Assembly (NCBI GenBank): GCA_963681505.1
Contig: OY811974.1
Coordinates: forward strand, 9,092,686 to 9,156,685
DNA from: Eunapius fragilis
Taxonomy: Eukaryota; Porifera; Demospongiae; Spongillida; Spongillidae
Reading direction: 5' to 3'
DNA length: 64,000 nt
The notes beneath the pieces are model-generated. The model searched no databases. It saw only the letters and a program-made list of their open reading frames with translations, and was not told where the DNA came from. Each line of letters begins with the position of its first letter. Position 1 is the stretch's first letter. Below are positions 1-10,800 of the stretch, piece by piece. The position numbers and the translations under genes are program-made.

Positions 1-44
1 TAGTTACCTGTTAACAAGTAAGAGAATGTTATTAGTTACTTATT

Positions 45-250
45 AACAAGTAATAAAAACATTCTCTATACGAGAAGGTTGGTGGTATATAGGAATCAAA
101 GGCGATGGTGGTGTAAACAGTGGCTTCTGATTGAAAAGGAAAAATGAAATAGACCTATATTAGCAACATGTCATATTTAAATGTGCTTGCTAATAAAGGT
201 CTATTTCATTTTTCCTTTTCAATCGTATAGAGAATGTTTTAATTACTTGT
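45..250. mobile_element. Fold-back MITE, family FB1 (copy A, internally deleted)
   Basis: This element begins AACAAGTAATAAAAACATTC and ends with the inverse, GAATGTTTTAATTACTTGT. The two arms carry the family's inner hairpin, in which AATGAAATAGACCTATATTAG is matched by an inverted copy around a short loop at about 165-185. The right arm lacks the stretch that pairs with 'gttggtggtatatagg', so the element is asymmetric. A further terminal fragment of the same family lies at 1-44. No reading frame is present; it is a non-autonomous hairpin element. Confidence 0.8.
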
Positions 251-268
251 TTCCTAAATTTTTCTGGT

Positions 269-1120
269 GGATTTGGTATTGTATTTAGTTCTTGAAACAC
301 ATAGATCCAGGTAGCAAAAACGTCAACTTGTGCGATCAGTTATGACAGATTTATTTTTGAATCTGCTGTTTCATTGAGGACCATCACACTAGTCCCCAGC
401 CTACCTCCATTGAGGACCAAAGGGTGATAACGGTTAAAAGCACTGGCAAAAGCGAAGCCATATAATAGATAGGCCAAACCTTGCACCGCAATAATTACCA
501 AATTGACGTAAGCAACTTTGGCGTTAAAATTTACACAGCGCATATTACTATAAAGCGGAGAGAGACGCAGTATCTACCGCTGTAACTATTACAGAAACTA
601 TTCCTTCCATTTTAGCGATATACCATGCAAGCTCATAATTTACGGATCCAACATTTATCGTCCGGTACCCCCCCATCCCCTCTTACGGGCAAGGTCGGGA
701 TTTGACATTGCGTCATATCAAACTATTCTGCGGTAAGCTGTCAAATCCTCCTTATCGGGGTTTGACTATAGGTTTTAATGTATAGTTTTAATTTTTGTTC
801 AATCCAGGATTCTATGCGCGAGCATGCATGAGCATAAAACTTATAACCTGACTATTTATTCTTTAACTCGCTCGCTTTGCGCACTGGTATGACTTGCAAA
901 ATACTCCTGTCGGGTATATCCTGGAGATCAACAAAAACCTTTGCAATCACCCCACTGCTCTTCTATCTGTATCAGTATATGCTCAACTTCGCCGCCGAGA
1001 ACGTCGCAGAATGCTGTCTTAATCACTTTGTCAATCGGCAGTCCTTCATCCGTACTTGAACATATTACGATTCTCCTATTGTGTCCCAAACAGAACACTT
1101 GAACACTTTTCTCTGGCGCC
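269..1120. other. No gene recognised
   Basis: I see no credible coding region here. The stretch is A/T-rich with a C-run near 668. Short GTCAAA/TTTGAC motifs recur at about 700-770 and again at 1370-1450. Open frames of 60-140 codons exist but have no recognisable domain and overlap low-complexity C and CA runs. Confidence 0.5.
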
Positions 1121-1454
1121 CAGTGGCGGTCTGGGCATTAATTATCTGGGGAGGCACAACACTTATATGCCCCCCCCCCCCCCTCCCACACACATTCACA
1201 CACACACACAGTCGGAGAGGTCTGAAATTGCTTTTTGGCGCCGGCCCTGTTGCTGTTTTGGCGCCCCCCTTTTTGGGGTCCGTTGGGGTGTGGGTGTGGG
1301 TGGGGGGCCCAGGACCATCACTGCTGGCGCAAGTGCTATAGTCAATATCCACAGTAGGCGTGGCTATAACGTCAAATCCCCTTGGTCAAACCGCCGCTGC
1401 CAGGCTAAGCAAAGCACGTCAAATATTGACAAAGTCAAATATTGTCAAATTCCC

Positions 1455-1997
1455 GGCATAAGTACAGTTTAGGTTCCGTAACAGAAATTCATTACAGTAC
1501 TGGCCAAACAGTTAGTTTAGACATTATGAACCCTACGACGGCGAACAAATGCTATTTTACCGTGAGGTTTATCTCTAACACAAACAGTAATGAACACTTA
1601 CAGTAATGAGCGTTTCATTTACTGGTCCACACCCCTCTTGTAAATTCTCGTTCTAGCTGGGCCTAGTTTAGGTTCAGTGTAAGCGGGATAAGTACATTGG
1701 CTTCCCCCCACTTTCTAACCCTAACCCTGAAGCCAATGTACTTATCCCCCTTACACTGAACCTAAACTAGGCGCAGCTAGAATGAGAATTTACAAGAGGG
1801 GTGTGGACCAGTACCGGCGAAAAAAGAAACGCTCATTACTGTAAGTGTTCATTACTGTTTGTGTTAGAGATAAACCTCACGGTAAAATAGCATTTGTTCG
1901 CCGTCGTAGGGTTCAGAATGTCTAAACTAACTGTTTGGCCACGAAATCTTAGTATTGTAATGAATTTCTATTACGGAACCTAAACTGTACTTATGCC
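1455..1997. mobile_element. 543-bp palindromic MITE with 8-bp target-site duplication
   Basis: The ends are perfect inverses: GGCATAAGTACAG on the left and CTGTACTTATGCC on the right. Complementarity runs through almost the whole element, with arms of about 265 bp (the CATTACTGTAAGTG and TTACAAGAGGGGTGTGG blocks both recur inverted). The loop near 1705-1730 contains CTAACCCTAACCCTG. The 8-bp direct repeat AAATTCCC flanks it at 1447-1454 and 1998-2005. An 8-bp duplication is known for hAT and P superfamilies; the family here is not proven. It encodes nothing. Confidence 0.88.
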
Positions 1998-2005
1998 AAA
2001 TTCCC

Positions 2006-2529
2006 TACTAATCCTGGCATCGCCCATACGGGAAGGGGGGGAGGTATCGGATGTCATTGATAAGCGCATAACGTACCTTTGGGTGGTCGTTTTGTTAGTC
2101 CTTCGGTAGCGCGCTTGACATGCACTCGTTTGGCAGATCTGGCAGCATCTGGATCTTTCCACTATTAGATGCTCGAGAATTGTCCTTGAGATTGCATGGT
2201 AAAACCATCGAACTTGATAACGCTGGTTACTTTATACCGGTGTGTCATGAACATTATAATAGCTGATGTAATATGCTATTTGTAGATCAACACCAAATAA
2301 GGTACTACTCGCTTCAGCTAATCGCCAGATCTGTTAGGCGACTAACAGACACCTGAAGATAACCTGCGGACGTATCCTGAAGCGATTGGTACACTTGGCG
2401 TGCTTTACAAACGTTCCTGTCGAAGAATAAGAAGACGACGACGACGACGGGGGAGAAATTTTAGGTGGGACGGGGTACGGATGGTATTTTTGTTCTCTAA
2501 AAGTTCACCGTTTTAACTAATTTATTTAA
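2006..2529. other. No gene recognised
   Basis: I see nothing I can name in this stretch. It holds a GACGAC microsatellite near 2433-2447 and ordinary mixed sequence, with no domain-bearing open frame. Confidence 0.5.
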
Positions 2530-3394
2530 CAGGCCCGTAGCCATAGAGGGTGCTTTGGGTGTTGAAGCACACCCCCGCTGGTCATTAGGTCGGGCCACTT
2601 TGAATAAGTTATTAATGTTAAATTATGCTAATTGAAAGTCGCAATACTATGCGATGCGTACATGATTAATTGTCACCAATAATCATAATTTAAAATTGTT
2701 TGTTCAATGTCTATATATTATCAACTAGTTATCTCATGCGTGCACCTAGCTCTTTCGTATACCAATTTTGGCTTAGTTCGTTCGGTTCTGTTGATCGTGA
2801 CATACTAACAGTTCCTGCAACGCCAACGTAAGGTAACGGGTATGCATGTACATGCATTTATCTTGTCTGTTTTTCAATTTAACATCATTACTAAAGGCTA
2901 GCTGGTCGATCCGTTTAATAATAATGGGCCGTCGAGAGCAGCGGGAATGGGAGAGGAAAAGAGCTGAATGCAGCTAGCTGCTGTAGCCTTGACAATTTCC
3001 TACCCGGTCCCTCGAAGAAAAAAACCTGCACAGCTGCAATCACTTCACCTGTTATCGAGCCAGAGCCTGCAGTTCCACTTGCAAATGTGGCAGCCACCAA
3101 CAACGAAGGCACCACCAACAACGAAATTGAAGACTGTGATAAAGTGACACCAAGTGGAAGCAAGAGTACAGAAGTGAGTAATGCGCCTCTGTCAGGCATG
3201 GAGGATGAGAGGCAGATCACTAGTGAATGGGGTGCCTGTAGGAGAGAGCTGCACAACGATATTGGAACCGTCTTTCAACGGGCTAATCATCTAATGCCTT
3301 TGCTGTTGCAATCTAAGCCTTATCCACTGCAGATATGTTTTCCTTGCTATATTGTGATAAAACGCTACCACTGCTTGATTATGTTTTTCCAGTA
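2530..3394 (+). pseudogene. hAT-like transposon 5' end with broken transposase N-terminus
   Basis: The left edge, CAGGCCCGTAGCCATAG, resembles the terminal repeat of hAT-like elements of the TTF/ZMYM type. An ATG at 2924 opens a short basic, Arg/Glu-rich frame that stops at about 2975. The neighbouring frame then carries a segment ending CSLDNFLPGPSKKK and remains open to 3394. A basic helix followed by a LDxFL-type motif is what TTF-type hAT transposases show before their zinc finger, so I infer one frameshifted N-terminus. No zinc finger, catalytic domain or right terminal repeat is present, so it is a truncated relic. The family assignment is tentative. Confidence 0.4.
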
Positions 3395-3521
3395 ACGTCC
3401 TTTGGACAGTACAACCGTACATTTCAGCCTAAATGGTTACTCCAGTACACATGGATGACATAATAAGATATAGTATTTTTAAGAATTACTTTTGCAATTG
3501 TGCGTCACTTAACTAAATATG

Positions 3522-3650
3522 TGTAATGATTGGCCAAAAGTAATGACAATCCTCAATTACAATACAGCATTACAAATATATATATATACGATCAGTCATT
3601 CCATACACTTGTACTTTTGTGTGCGCAAGCGCACAATTCAACTCATTACA
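3522..3650 (-). repeat. LTR of gypsy element 1 (129 bp)
   Basis: On the minus strand this segment starts TGTAATGAG and ends CATTACA, the TG...CA ends expected of an LTR, with a 7-bp terminal inverted repeat. It lies directly downstream of the integrase stop codon of element 1. It contains a GCGCTTGCGC near-palindrome. No partner LTR is visible in the window. Confidence 0.65.
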
Positions 3651-3665
3651 TTGCTCCCTCTCTTT

Positions 3666-5036
3666 CTAAAATGAGACGTAGGGGCCGTAGCGGTCCGGAG
3701 CCTGACGGTGTCTGGCTGGGTAACGTCGGATGGTTTCGGCTGATTCTGGATTCGCTAAAGGGACTTCTGTAACTGCCTGGCCCGGCCTAGGAGGTTTCCT
3801 TCCGGAATGATTTGCTCGGCAATTTCGATTCACGGTCCACATTGTCGTCATCATCGTCGTCGTCATCCAGTAGTACTAATTCATCCTTCTCCTGAATATT
3901 ACTGTCTCCGTCAGGGTGAGCAGTAATAGGTGGTGTAGGAGGTGGTAAAGGGTCATCTCTGGATTCGCTCAAATTGCACCGCTTCAATCTATCGAAATGA
4001 ACAATTTGAAACTTCCCACCTTCTTTCCTCTGAATCTTGTAGGTGCTGTCGCCCACTTTATCCACGACTACGAAAGGGCCTTTCCACGGGTGATGGAGCT
4101 TTTTTGCATTTCCCACGTGGTACTGCTGGGTCGAACAGCCACACTAAAGCCCCTTTTCCGAACGGTTGACCAGAGACTTTGCGATCGTACAAGGCCTTTT
4201 GCCGACGGTGATCGGCGTCACAGTTCTCCCGGACGATAGCATAAGCATCACGCAATCCTTTCCGCAACTGCTCCACATACGTCCGAAGTTCCTTTTCAGG
4301 ACCTAGGGTAAAAGGGAACATCAGATCAACTGGAATGGATGCCTGCCGACCAAACATTAGGTAGAATGGTGTGAAGCCTGTAGAAGAATGGGTACTTTTG
4401 TGTTATAAGCAAAACACAGTTTTCGAATGTACATTTCCCAGTCAGATGGGTGATCTCCCACCACTGTGGCCAGCATGTCCAGGAGGGTCCGATTAAATCG
4501 CTCCACCATTCCATTCCCTTGAGGTCTATATGGGGTGGTGTGCGACTTCCTAATGTGAAGCAAATTGCAGATTTCTTTAATAAGCTGGGATTCGAACTGG
4601 CGGCCTTGGTCTGAGTGGAGCTGCTCGGGAGGGGAAAAACGGCAGAACATTTCGTCAACTAACTTTACCGCTACAGTAGTTGCCTCCTGATTAGGGATGC
4701 CATAGACTTCCACCCACTTAGTGTAGTAGTCTGCCACTACCAAGACATACTTGCTCCCTCTCTCCGTCTCTGGTATGGCCCCATAATGTCCACACACACT
4801 ATCTGCATGGGGTACCCTGCTCGGATAGTCTGAAAGCCTGCCCTTGCTTTTGGTACTGTGGTCTTCCTAGTGGCACACTTAATACATGACTTACACCACT
4901 CAGATACTGCATCACTGCAACTAGGCCAATAGAAACGTTCTTTGAGTCGTCCCAGCATCTTGCTTTCACCAAGGTGTCCACCCACAGCGCCTTCGTGGAG
5001 CTCTTTCAATACCTCTCTGTTGTATCTCAAACTAGA
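3666..5036 (-). pseudogene. Ty3/gypsy element 1: integrase remnant
   Basis: Read on the minus strand, this is the 3' part of a gypsy-type pol. First comes the integrase zinc-binding region (HEGAVGGHLG, then YWP and CxxC, 5030-4840). The catalytic core follows with VVADYYTKWVEVY, HSDQGRQFES and PYRPQGNGMVERFNRTL, so the D, D and E of the D,D35E triad are present. Then come LMFGR and a chromo-like/SH3-like tail (HHPWKGPFVVVDKVG). The frame shifts at least three times (about 4797, 4360 and 4100), so no intact protein is made. Protease, RT and RNase H are missing because element 2 abuts at 5037. A D-rich stretch lies near the C-terminus. Confidence 0.88.
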
Positions 5037-5169
5037 TGTGATTTACAACAGTCACAGTACAAAATCACAACGACAAAACAGACTAGTTACGAGAACGATG
5101 CAAGGGTCTCTCCACTGGCATGCGCATGCGCGAACTCTGAATAGTGCACACTATTACATTACTTCCACA
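5037..5169 (-). repeat. 3' LTR of gypsy element 2 (133 bp)
   Basis: On the minus strand it runs from TGTGGAAGTAATG to GTAAATCACA, again TG...CA, and begins at the end of the element 2 pol frame. It contains the perfect palindrome GCGCATGCGC near 5122-5131, the known binding motif of NRF-1-type factors, which may act as promoter input. Its inner edge abuts the interrupted integrase of element 1, so element 2 probably inserted there. No 5' LTR is found upstream of 8,580. Confidence 0.6.
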
Positions 5170-8007
5170 CTAATAATAATCCAGTGGTCTCCTATTCCTT
5201 CTTGGGTACCGATGTTTGACTTCATCCGAGGTCTGCTCCGTCTCTGCAGGCTCAGGCAGCTCATTCCTATCTTCTGTTGCCTCATTCTCCCCCTCCAAAT
5301 CTCTCTCAACCTCCTCTTCTATTGATTCCTTATCCCCATCCTCTAATACTTCATGTTCCCCTTCGTCTTCTCTTCCTGGAGACGTTGCTAAGCAAGTATC
5401 TTGTAGGACTGCAGTTAACTCAGTTCTAGGTCTTAACTGATTTTTGTGTCTCTTCATGGTACCACCCTCTTCTGTTGATACCTCATAAAATACCTTCCCA
5501 ACGCGTCTTGATACTGTTCCTGGTAGCCACCTTGGACCTGATCCACTAAAGTTCTTTATGTACACCTTGTGACCAGACTCAAACTGAATTGGGGTCTTCT
5601 CATTTTCATGATACTGCTTTTGGTACTCTTGTTTCTTAACCACCCTTGCTGTAATATTTGGTCTTAAGAGGTCAAGACGAGAACGCATAGGACGACCAAA
5701 CATGAGCTGACCAGTAGTGCTATGGGGGGTGTTTCAGTATGCAAATAGAAATCTTGACAGCCGATCAAATAAGCTCCCTTCTGTTAGCTTCCGTAAACCC
5801 TGTTTAAAAGTCTGCACTGCCCTTTCAGCTAAACCATTAGACGAGGGATGATAAGGAGCCGATTTAAAATGTTCGATACCATTTGACTCCAGGAACTGTT
5901 GAAATTCCGCACTACAGAACGTTGCCCCATTGTCTGTCACTATAGTTTGCAGAATGCCAAACTGAGCAAACACACTACGCAATCGCTGGATGACCGGAAT
6001 TGCTGCCAATGAAGGCACTACATGCACTTCAAGCCATTTTGTGTGTGCATCTACAATGATGAGAAACTGTTTACCCAAGAATGGACCTGCAAAGTCTAAA
6101 TGTAACCGAGACCAAGGGTGAGCAGGCCATTTCCAAGGTTCTATTGCTGTCACTGCTGGATCTAACTGATTTTCTTGACACCTCTCACACCCTTTTACTG
6201 CATTTTCAATGTCTGCATCTAGCCCTGGCCACCAAACGTACATCCTAGCCAAACTTTTCATTCGGATGCAACCTTGATGACCTTGGTGTAATTCAAAAAG
6301 TACTTGCCTCCTGCCCTGATTTGGAACCACAACCCGTGAACCCCACAGTAAGCAGCCATCATGAATTGATAACTCATGCCTCTTCTGCCAATATAACTTC
6401 AATTCCTCATTGGGGCAGGATTCTGGCCAACCATGGTAAGTGAATTGTTCAACTTGACTAAGCACCGGGTCTCTGTGAGTCCAGGTTCTGATTTGTTCGG
6501 ATGTAATATGTAATTGTGAAATATGCTCCACTAGTAAAATCAACTCCTCTGGCACTTCTGTCTGTGCTGGGCTCTCAGCCAAGGGTAACCGACTTAGGGC
6601 GTCTGCATTGCTATTTGCTTCTGATGACTTCACCAGTAGGCTATAGTCATAATCTGCTAAAATAAGGGCCCACCTCTGGATTCTAGCAGATGCATGCTGT
6701 GATGTAGGTTTATAACTGTTGAACAGGGTAGCCAGTGGCTTGTGGTCTGTACAGATTTCAAATGGTTGCCCATAAAGATAAGAACGAAATTTCTTTATTC
6801 CAAAAATGCATGACAATCCGTCCTTTTCCAACTGTGCATACTTCTGTTCTGCCCCTGACAATGTACGAGATGCAAACGCAATAGGCCTCTCTGATACATC
6901 ACTTAGTTTATGAGACAATACTGCTCCGATCCCATATGATGAAGCATCACATGCTAAAACAAGAGGTAATGCTGGGTCATAATGAACTAACAGTTGTGAG
7001 GATGTAAGCAGCTTTTTTGCTTCTGCAAATGCTTCCCTCTCTAGCTTTGCTCATTTCCACTCATAACCCTTGCATAATAACCTGTACAGTGGTGCTAGCA
7101 CGATAGAAAGGTTTGGAAGAAATTTGCTATAATACTGCACGAGGCCTAAGAACGATTTTAGCTCAGTCACATTGCTTGACTTAGGGGCATCTTGAATGGC
7201 CCTTACTTTTTCTGGTAATGGGTGAAGCCCTTGTGAATCAATACAAAACCCCAAATAGGATACTGAGGGTGCAAGAAATACGCATTTGTTCTTATTAAGA
7301 TGAAGACCAGCTTTTCCCAATCTAGCCAACACCTCATCCAACGTCTTAATATGCTCCATTCTTGTTTTACCTGTAACTAGTATATCATCAATGTACACGA
7401 TAACACCGTCCATCCCCTGCAGTAGGCCTTTCATTACTCTTTGGAAAATTCCTGGTGCTGAATTAATTCCAAAAGGGAGCCTATTGTAATGGAACAATCC
7501 CTTGTGCGTATTAATGACCGTGTACTGCTTCGAATCCTCATCCAACAAGACCTGATTGTATGCCTGACTCAAGTCAATCTTTGAAAAGCTTTCATCCCCA
7601 GACAGCGTGGCAAACAGGTCTTCTACACGAGGAAGTGGGTAACGGTCCAACTTGGACACTGGGTTTACTGACATTTTATAATCACCACAAATGCGTACAG
7701 ACTGTTGATCACTTTTCCGGATTGCTACAATAGGGGCTGCCCAATCTGAGAATGTCACTGGCTCAAGAATTCCTTCCGCTACCAACCTGGTAAGTTCCTC
7801 TTCTACCTTCACTTTTATTGAATAAGGGACGGACCTAGCCTTACAAAATCTGGGTACTGCCATGGGATCAACTTGAATCTTCGCTTTATAACCACTGAGA
7901 GTACCTAACTTCTCTGTAAAGAGCGGACTATGCTTTTTGATCACTTCGTCTAAGCTGTCCTCCACCATAGTGTTCACCTCATCTAGAATCCCAGGTATGA
8001 CAGCCAA
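5170..8007 (-). pseudogene. Ty3/gypsy element 2: RT-RNase H-integrase, two nonsense codons
   Basis: One minus-strand frame runs from 8007 to 5170 with only two stops. The order is reverse transcriptase (8007-7054) with the YIDDILV catalytic motif, LPFGINSAPGIFQ and SYLGF; RNase H with SERPIAFASRTLS and TDHKPL; the integrase zinc region (HQGHQG, WWPG, CERCQ); the integrase core (VDAHTKWLEV, TDNGATFCSAEF, HPSSNGLAERAVQTFK); and a basic/acidic tail to 5170. It resembles the K02A2.6-like group of gypsy elements common in invertebrates. Both breaks are TGA: one after YEWK at 7051, one after FAY at 5734. The small number of lesions suggests a fairly young element. Confidence 0.92.
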
Positions 8008-8580
8008 CTTCTACCCATCAAACTAGCACCATTGCCCTTTACCACTAAAAATTCTAAACTCCACTTCCGGCCCTTAAACAATACCTCAACATCTACAGCT
8101 CCCCGTACAGGAACAAGCTCACCTGAATAATTTCTCAACCGAATTGAAGAGCTTTTCCAGGTTTTGTGTGGCCACAGTCTTCTAAATGTGGTTTCTGACA
8201 CCAGGGAAACGCCTGCACCAGTGCACCAGTGTCAACTTCCATGTCTATGTTTGCCCCATCGACCACCACTGACACTACCAATGGCTTGTGTGATGATAAT
8301 TGCTGAATGTAAAATTCTGATTGCTGTTCTGAATCCTGCTGAACACAACTAACTGCAGTTGATGCTATCTCGATCTTCTTTGCTTTGCGGTCTCTACACA
8401 TTTTCTGCAAAATGACCCTGAGCACCACAAGTGTTACACTTATAGTCCTTAAAACGACATTTCCCTTGTACGTGACCCCTCTTGCCACAACAGGAGCATT
8501 GCAAATTCCCTGCCTTACTGCGTGCAGCTGGAGCCGGGGGAGGGCCCAAATTTCAAGGTGGGTGTTCTGCATACGGTAAG
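7983..8580 (-). pseudogene. Gypsy element 2: zinc knuckles and protease, frameshifted
   Basis: Upstream of the RT the minus strand encodes two CCHC-type knuckles (CSCCGKRGHVQGKC, then CNTCGAQGH, whose last Cys falls in another frame). An aspartic protease with the VDTGA active site follows at about 8245. The frame then shifts near 8200 and the rest of the protease (ending GRSWLSYLGF) is read in a third frame to about 8000. There are at least three frame breaks in 600 bp. Gag and the 5' LTR are absent, so the element is 5'-truncated near 8580. Confidence 0.82.
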
Positions 8581-8736
8581 CCGTTAATGAATTTCATTAT
8601 ACTTAATATTTCAGCCTCCCCAGGTGAAGTGCCTTTCCGACGCCACTGCCCCTATTCTCCCTGTTACCCTTAACGCCTCTATCCTACTATCCCGAGACCG
8701 CCATGCATTTTGTACGTTATGGATTGCAAGTTAAAG
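8581..8736 (-). other. Possible hAT-type terminus beside the truncated gypsy element
   Basis: On the minus strand this contains CAGTGGCGTCGGAAAGG, a start typical of many hAT-like elements, followed by noncoding sequence. No matching right end was found. It marks where element 2 loses its 5' end. Confidence 0.25.
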
Positions 8737-9026
8737 CACCGTTCCATGCAGAATATGTATACACGCACATTTCGTACATGCACATACCTCGCAACAGTGT
8801 GAAAGCCATCGTTTTGTCCCACCATATGCTAGAATAGTGTACAATGCGAAGAAGTTCTGTGTTATAAGCAGGAAGGAATGTGCATTTGTAGGGTGCCGTT
8901 TAGCAAATTGCGCCTACTCTCTTGTTAACTTGATCCTCACATGTGTCTGCAAACATGCTCATGTATGAACGATGGTGTCATTTAGTCCGCACATAATATA
9001 TTATAGTTGCTAGGCATTTCAAATGT

Positions 9027-9767
9027 ATAAGTACTGAAGTCATTTCCGACTTGAATGATTCTCGTTTACGAGTAATGAGTCAGTGAGTCACATGTCCTTA
9101 CTTGAGACATGACATCGATATCGCACGTATATTTAACTGAGTGATGTGACGCACTCGTAACAAAAGTAATACGTAACTACCATCCATCCACCCATACCGT
9201 GAAGCATCACAGAATGCATATATGGACCAGACTTGTCACTTGAGATGCATGACTCGGCACCCGGGTATGGTATTGAATCGGTTTATACCTTTCGATTTAA
9301 CTGTTCCTTTCTTCACCCCTCCCCCATCCGTCAAAATCTAACTGAATGATCAGTCCTGCATGTACCATTGGTCCTTTAGAACGAAGCATCAGCGTGGGTA
9401 GATGTTACACAACAAGAGCTGTGATGCAACATTAGGTAAAAGAAATGTTTTAATGACTGCAATAATTTCCAACAGCTACTCCCTGTACGAACCCAGGAGT
9501 ACAATGGTGATCTTGAAAAAAAAAAACTCAGCAATATATGTGTCTATTGGACTTCCACCAGTGAACACCCCGCTAGCACCGTCAAGTTCCCTCAGTGAAA
9601 ATATAATAGTCCTATATTTCATACATTTGTAGGATGTTTTGTTGTTTGTGTGAGAAAAACTATTACATTTTCTCTCATACACTACTAGTACCATTGCCTT
9701 CCAATCCTATATGCCACCAACTCTCTTTTAATTACTTGTCATCTGCCTCCTTCGCTAATTAACAACT
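9027..9767. other. Copy-1-specific block, no gene recognised
   Basis: This stretch is absent from the second copy of the segment at about 29,247. It may be an insertion here or a deletion there. I see no terminal repeats, no target duplication and no recognisable coding sequence. A run of ten A lies near 9519. Confidence 0.45.
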
Positions 9768-9887
9768 CCATGTCCAAAACTGTCGTCTACATTGTTCGTG
9801 TACTCTTGGTTTGGAGTGAATTTCTTGGAGGAGCTTGAAATGTTTACTTTATAGTCAAAGGGAGACAAGACTAACCCAAACCCTAAC

Positions 9888-10343
9888 CCTAAAGGAAAAA
9901 TGAAATAGACCTATATTAGCAAGCACATTTAAATATGACAACATGTTGCTAATATAGGTCTATTTCATTTTTCCTTTTCAATCAGAAGCCTTTTCCCCTT
10001 GCTTTTTACACCACCATCACCTTTGATTCCTATATACTACCAACCTTCTCGTATAGAGAATGTTTCTATCACTTGTTAAGAAGTAACTAAAAACATTCTC
10101 TACGAGAAAGTGGGTGGTATATAGGATTTGAAGGTGTAAAAAGCAATGAAACAAGGTCTTATCAGAAGGGAAAATGTAATAGTCCTCTAGCACATTTCTA
10201 GGGCATGTGTTGTTTGTTTGCTAAATATAGGACTATTACATTTTCCTTTCTGATAAGACCTAGTTTCCTTGCCTCCAATTGCCTTCAAATCCTATATACA
10301 CCAAGTTTCTCGCAGAGAATGTCTTTAGTTACTAGTTTCCTTG
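9888..10343. mobile_element. Two tandem FB1 fold-back MITEs
   Basis: The first element (9888-10,078) lacks its outer left arm and begins next to AACCCTAACCCTAAAGG. Its inner hairpin AATGAAATAGACCTATATTAG is paired and its right arm is complete. The second (10,079-10,343) is nearly complete, with the hairpin AATGTAATAGTCCT paired to AGGACTATTACATT and the family ends on both sides. The pair recurs at 29,372-29,826. Confidence 0.85.
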
Positions 10344-10800
10344 ATTTTTGTTTATGCTCAAATCATTAAATCCCTGTGAATATTATGTATCGCTGCTTCC
10401 CCCCCGGCCCCCCCTCCCAACCCCCCAGCACATAGTGAGTGATGTAATCCGTAGATCTAGACGTCCATGGATCTGGGTACCAAACTATAACAAAAAACTG
10501 GCAAGCATGCACACAATCACGCACAATGTCATTTAGCATTGAAGAATATATCATTTCCATCGGCCACAAACACTAAGTTAATGTCTAATGTACCGGGCGT
10601 CCTCCCGGGGGTACAATTGAATACCGCGGTGTACAGATAATAAATTTATTCACGTTCTGCCAGTTTAACATCCCTTTTATATTTGACGGTGCATGCACGT
10701 TGCTCAGGTCCTTTGGAGTTTGGCCCGAAATCTCCTAGCTATAATACGTTCCGAGTCAGCGCGTCAAAGTGAGGCTATTCGATTGCGATATGTAACCATA

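Larger units (their letters stand above)
8737..10800 (+). repeat. Duplicated segment S1, copy 1
   Basis: Blocks here recur in the same order and orientation at 28,886-30,262. The first block starts TTCCATGCAGAATA and runs to about 9026. The second starts CCATGTCCAAAACTGTCG at about 9768 and continues through two fold-back MITEs, a C-run and ACCGCGGTGTACAGATAA to about 10,797. Copy 1 has about 740 bp (9027-9767) that copy 2 lacks. Nothing in either copy looks coding. Copy 1 has a single arm where copy 2 has a palindrome. Confidence 0.85.

Noticed and set aside
1122..1340. CAGTGGCGGTCTGGGCATTA as a possible hAT terminal repeat
   Set aside because: Only one end was found, with no matching right end or target duplication.
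1056..1472. Overlapping frames on both strands with Pro and His/Thr runs
   Set aside because: They translate C-runs and CA microsatellites; no domain, and all phases are open through the same low-complexity tract.
1716..1731. Telomere at CTAACCCTAACCCTG, also 9,873, 16,035 and 29,355
   Set aside because: Only two to three units each and interstitial; two lie beside MITE ends.
4590..4612. GGATTCGAACTGG resembling a tRNA T-arm
   Set aside because: It lies inside the integrase coding sequence of gypsy element 1 and has no cloverleaf context.
10366..10569. Overlapping frames on both strands near the C-run, repeated at 29.83-30.02 kb
   Set aside because: Conserved only because the segment is duplicated; composition and strand ambiguity do not support coding.
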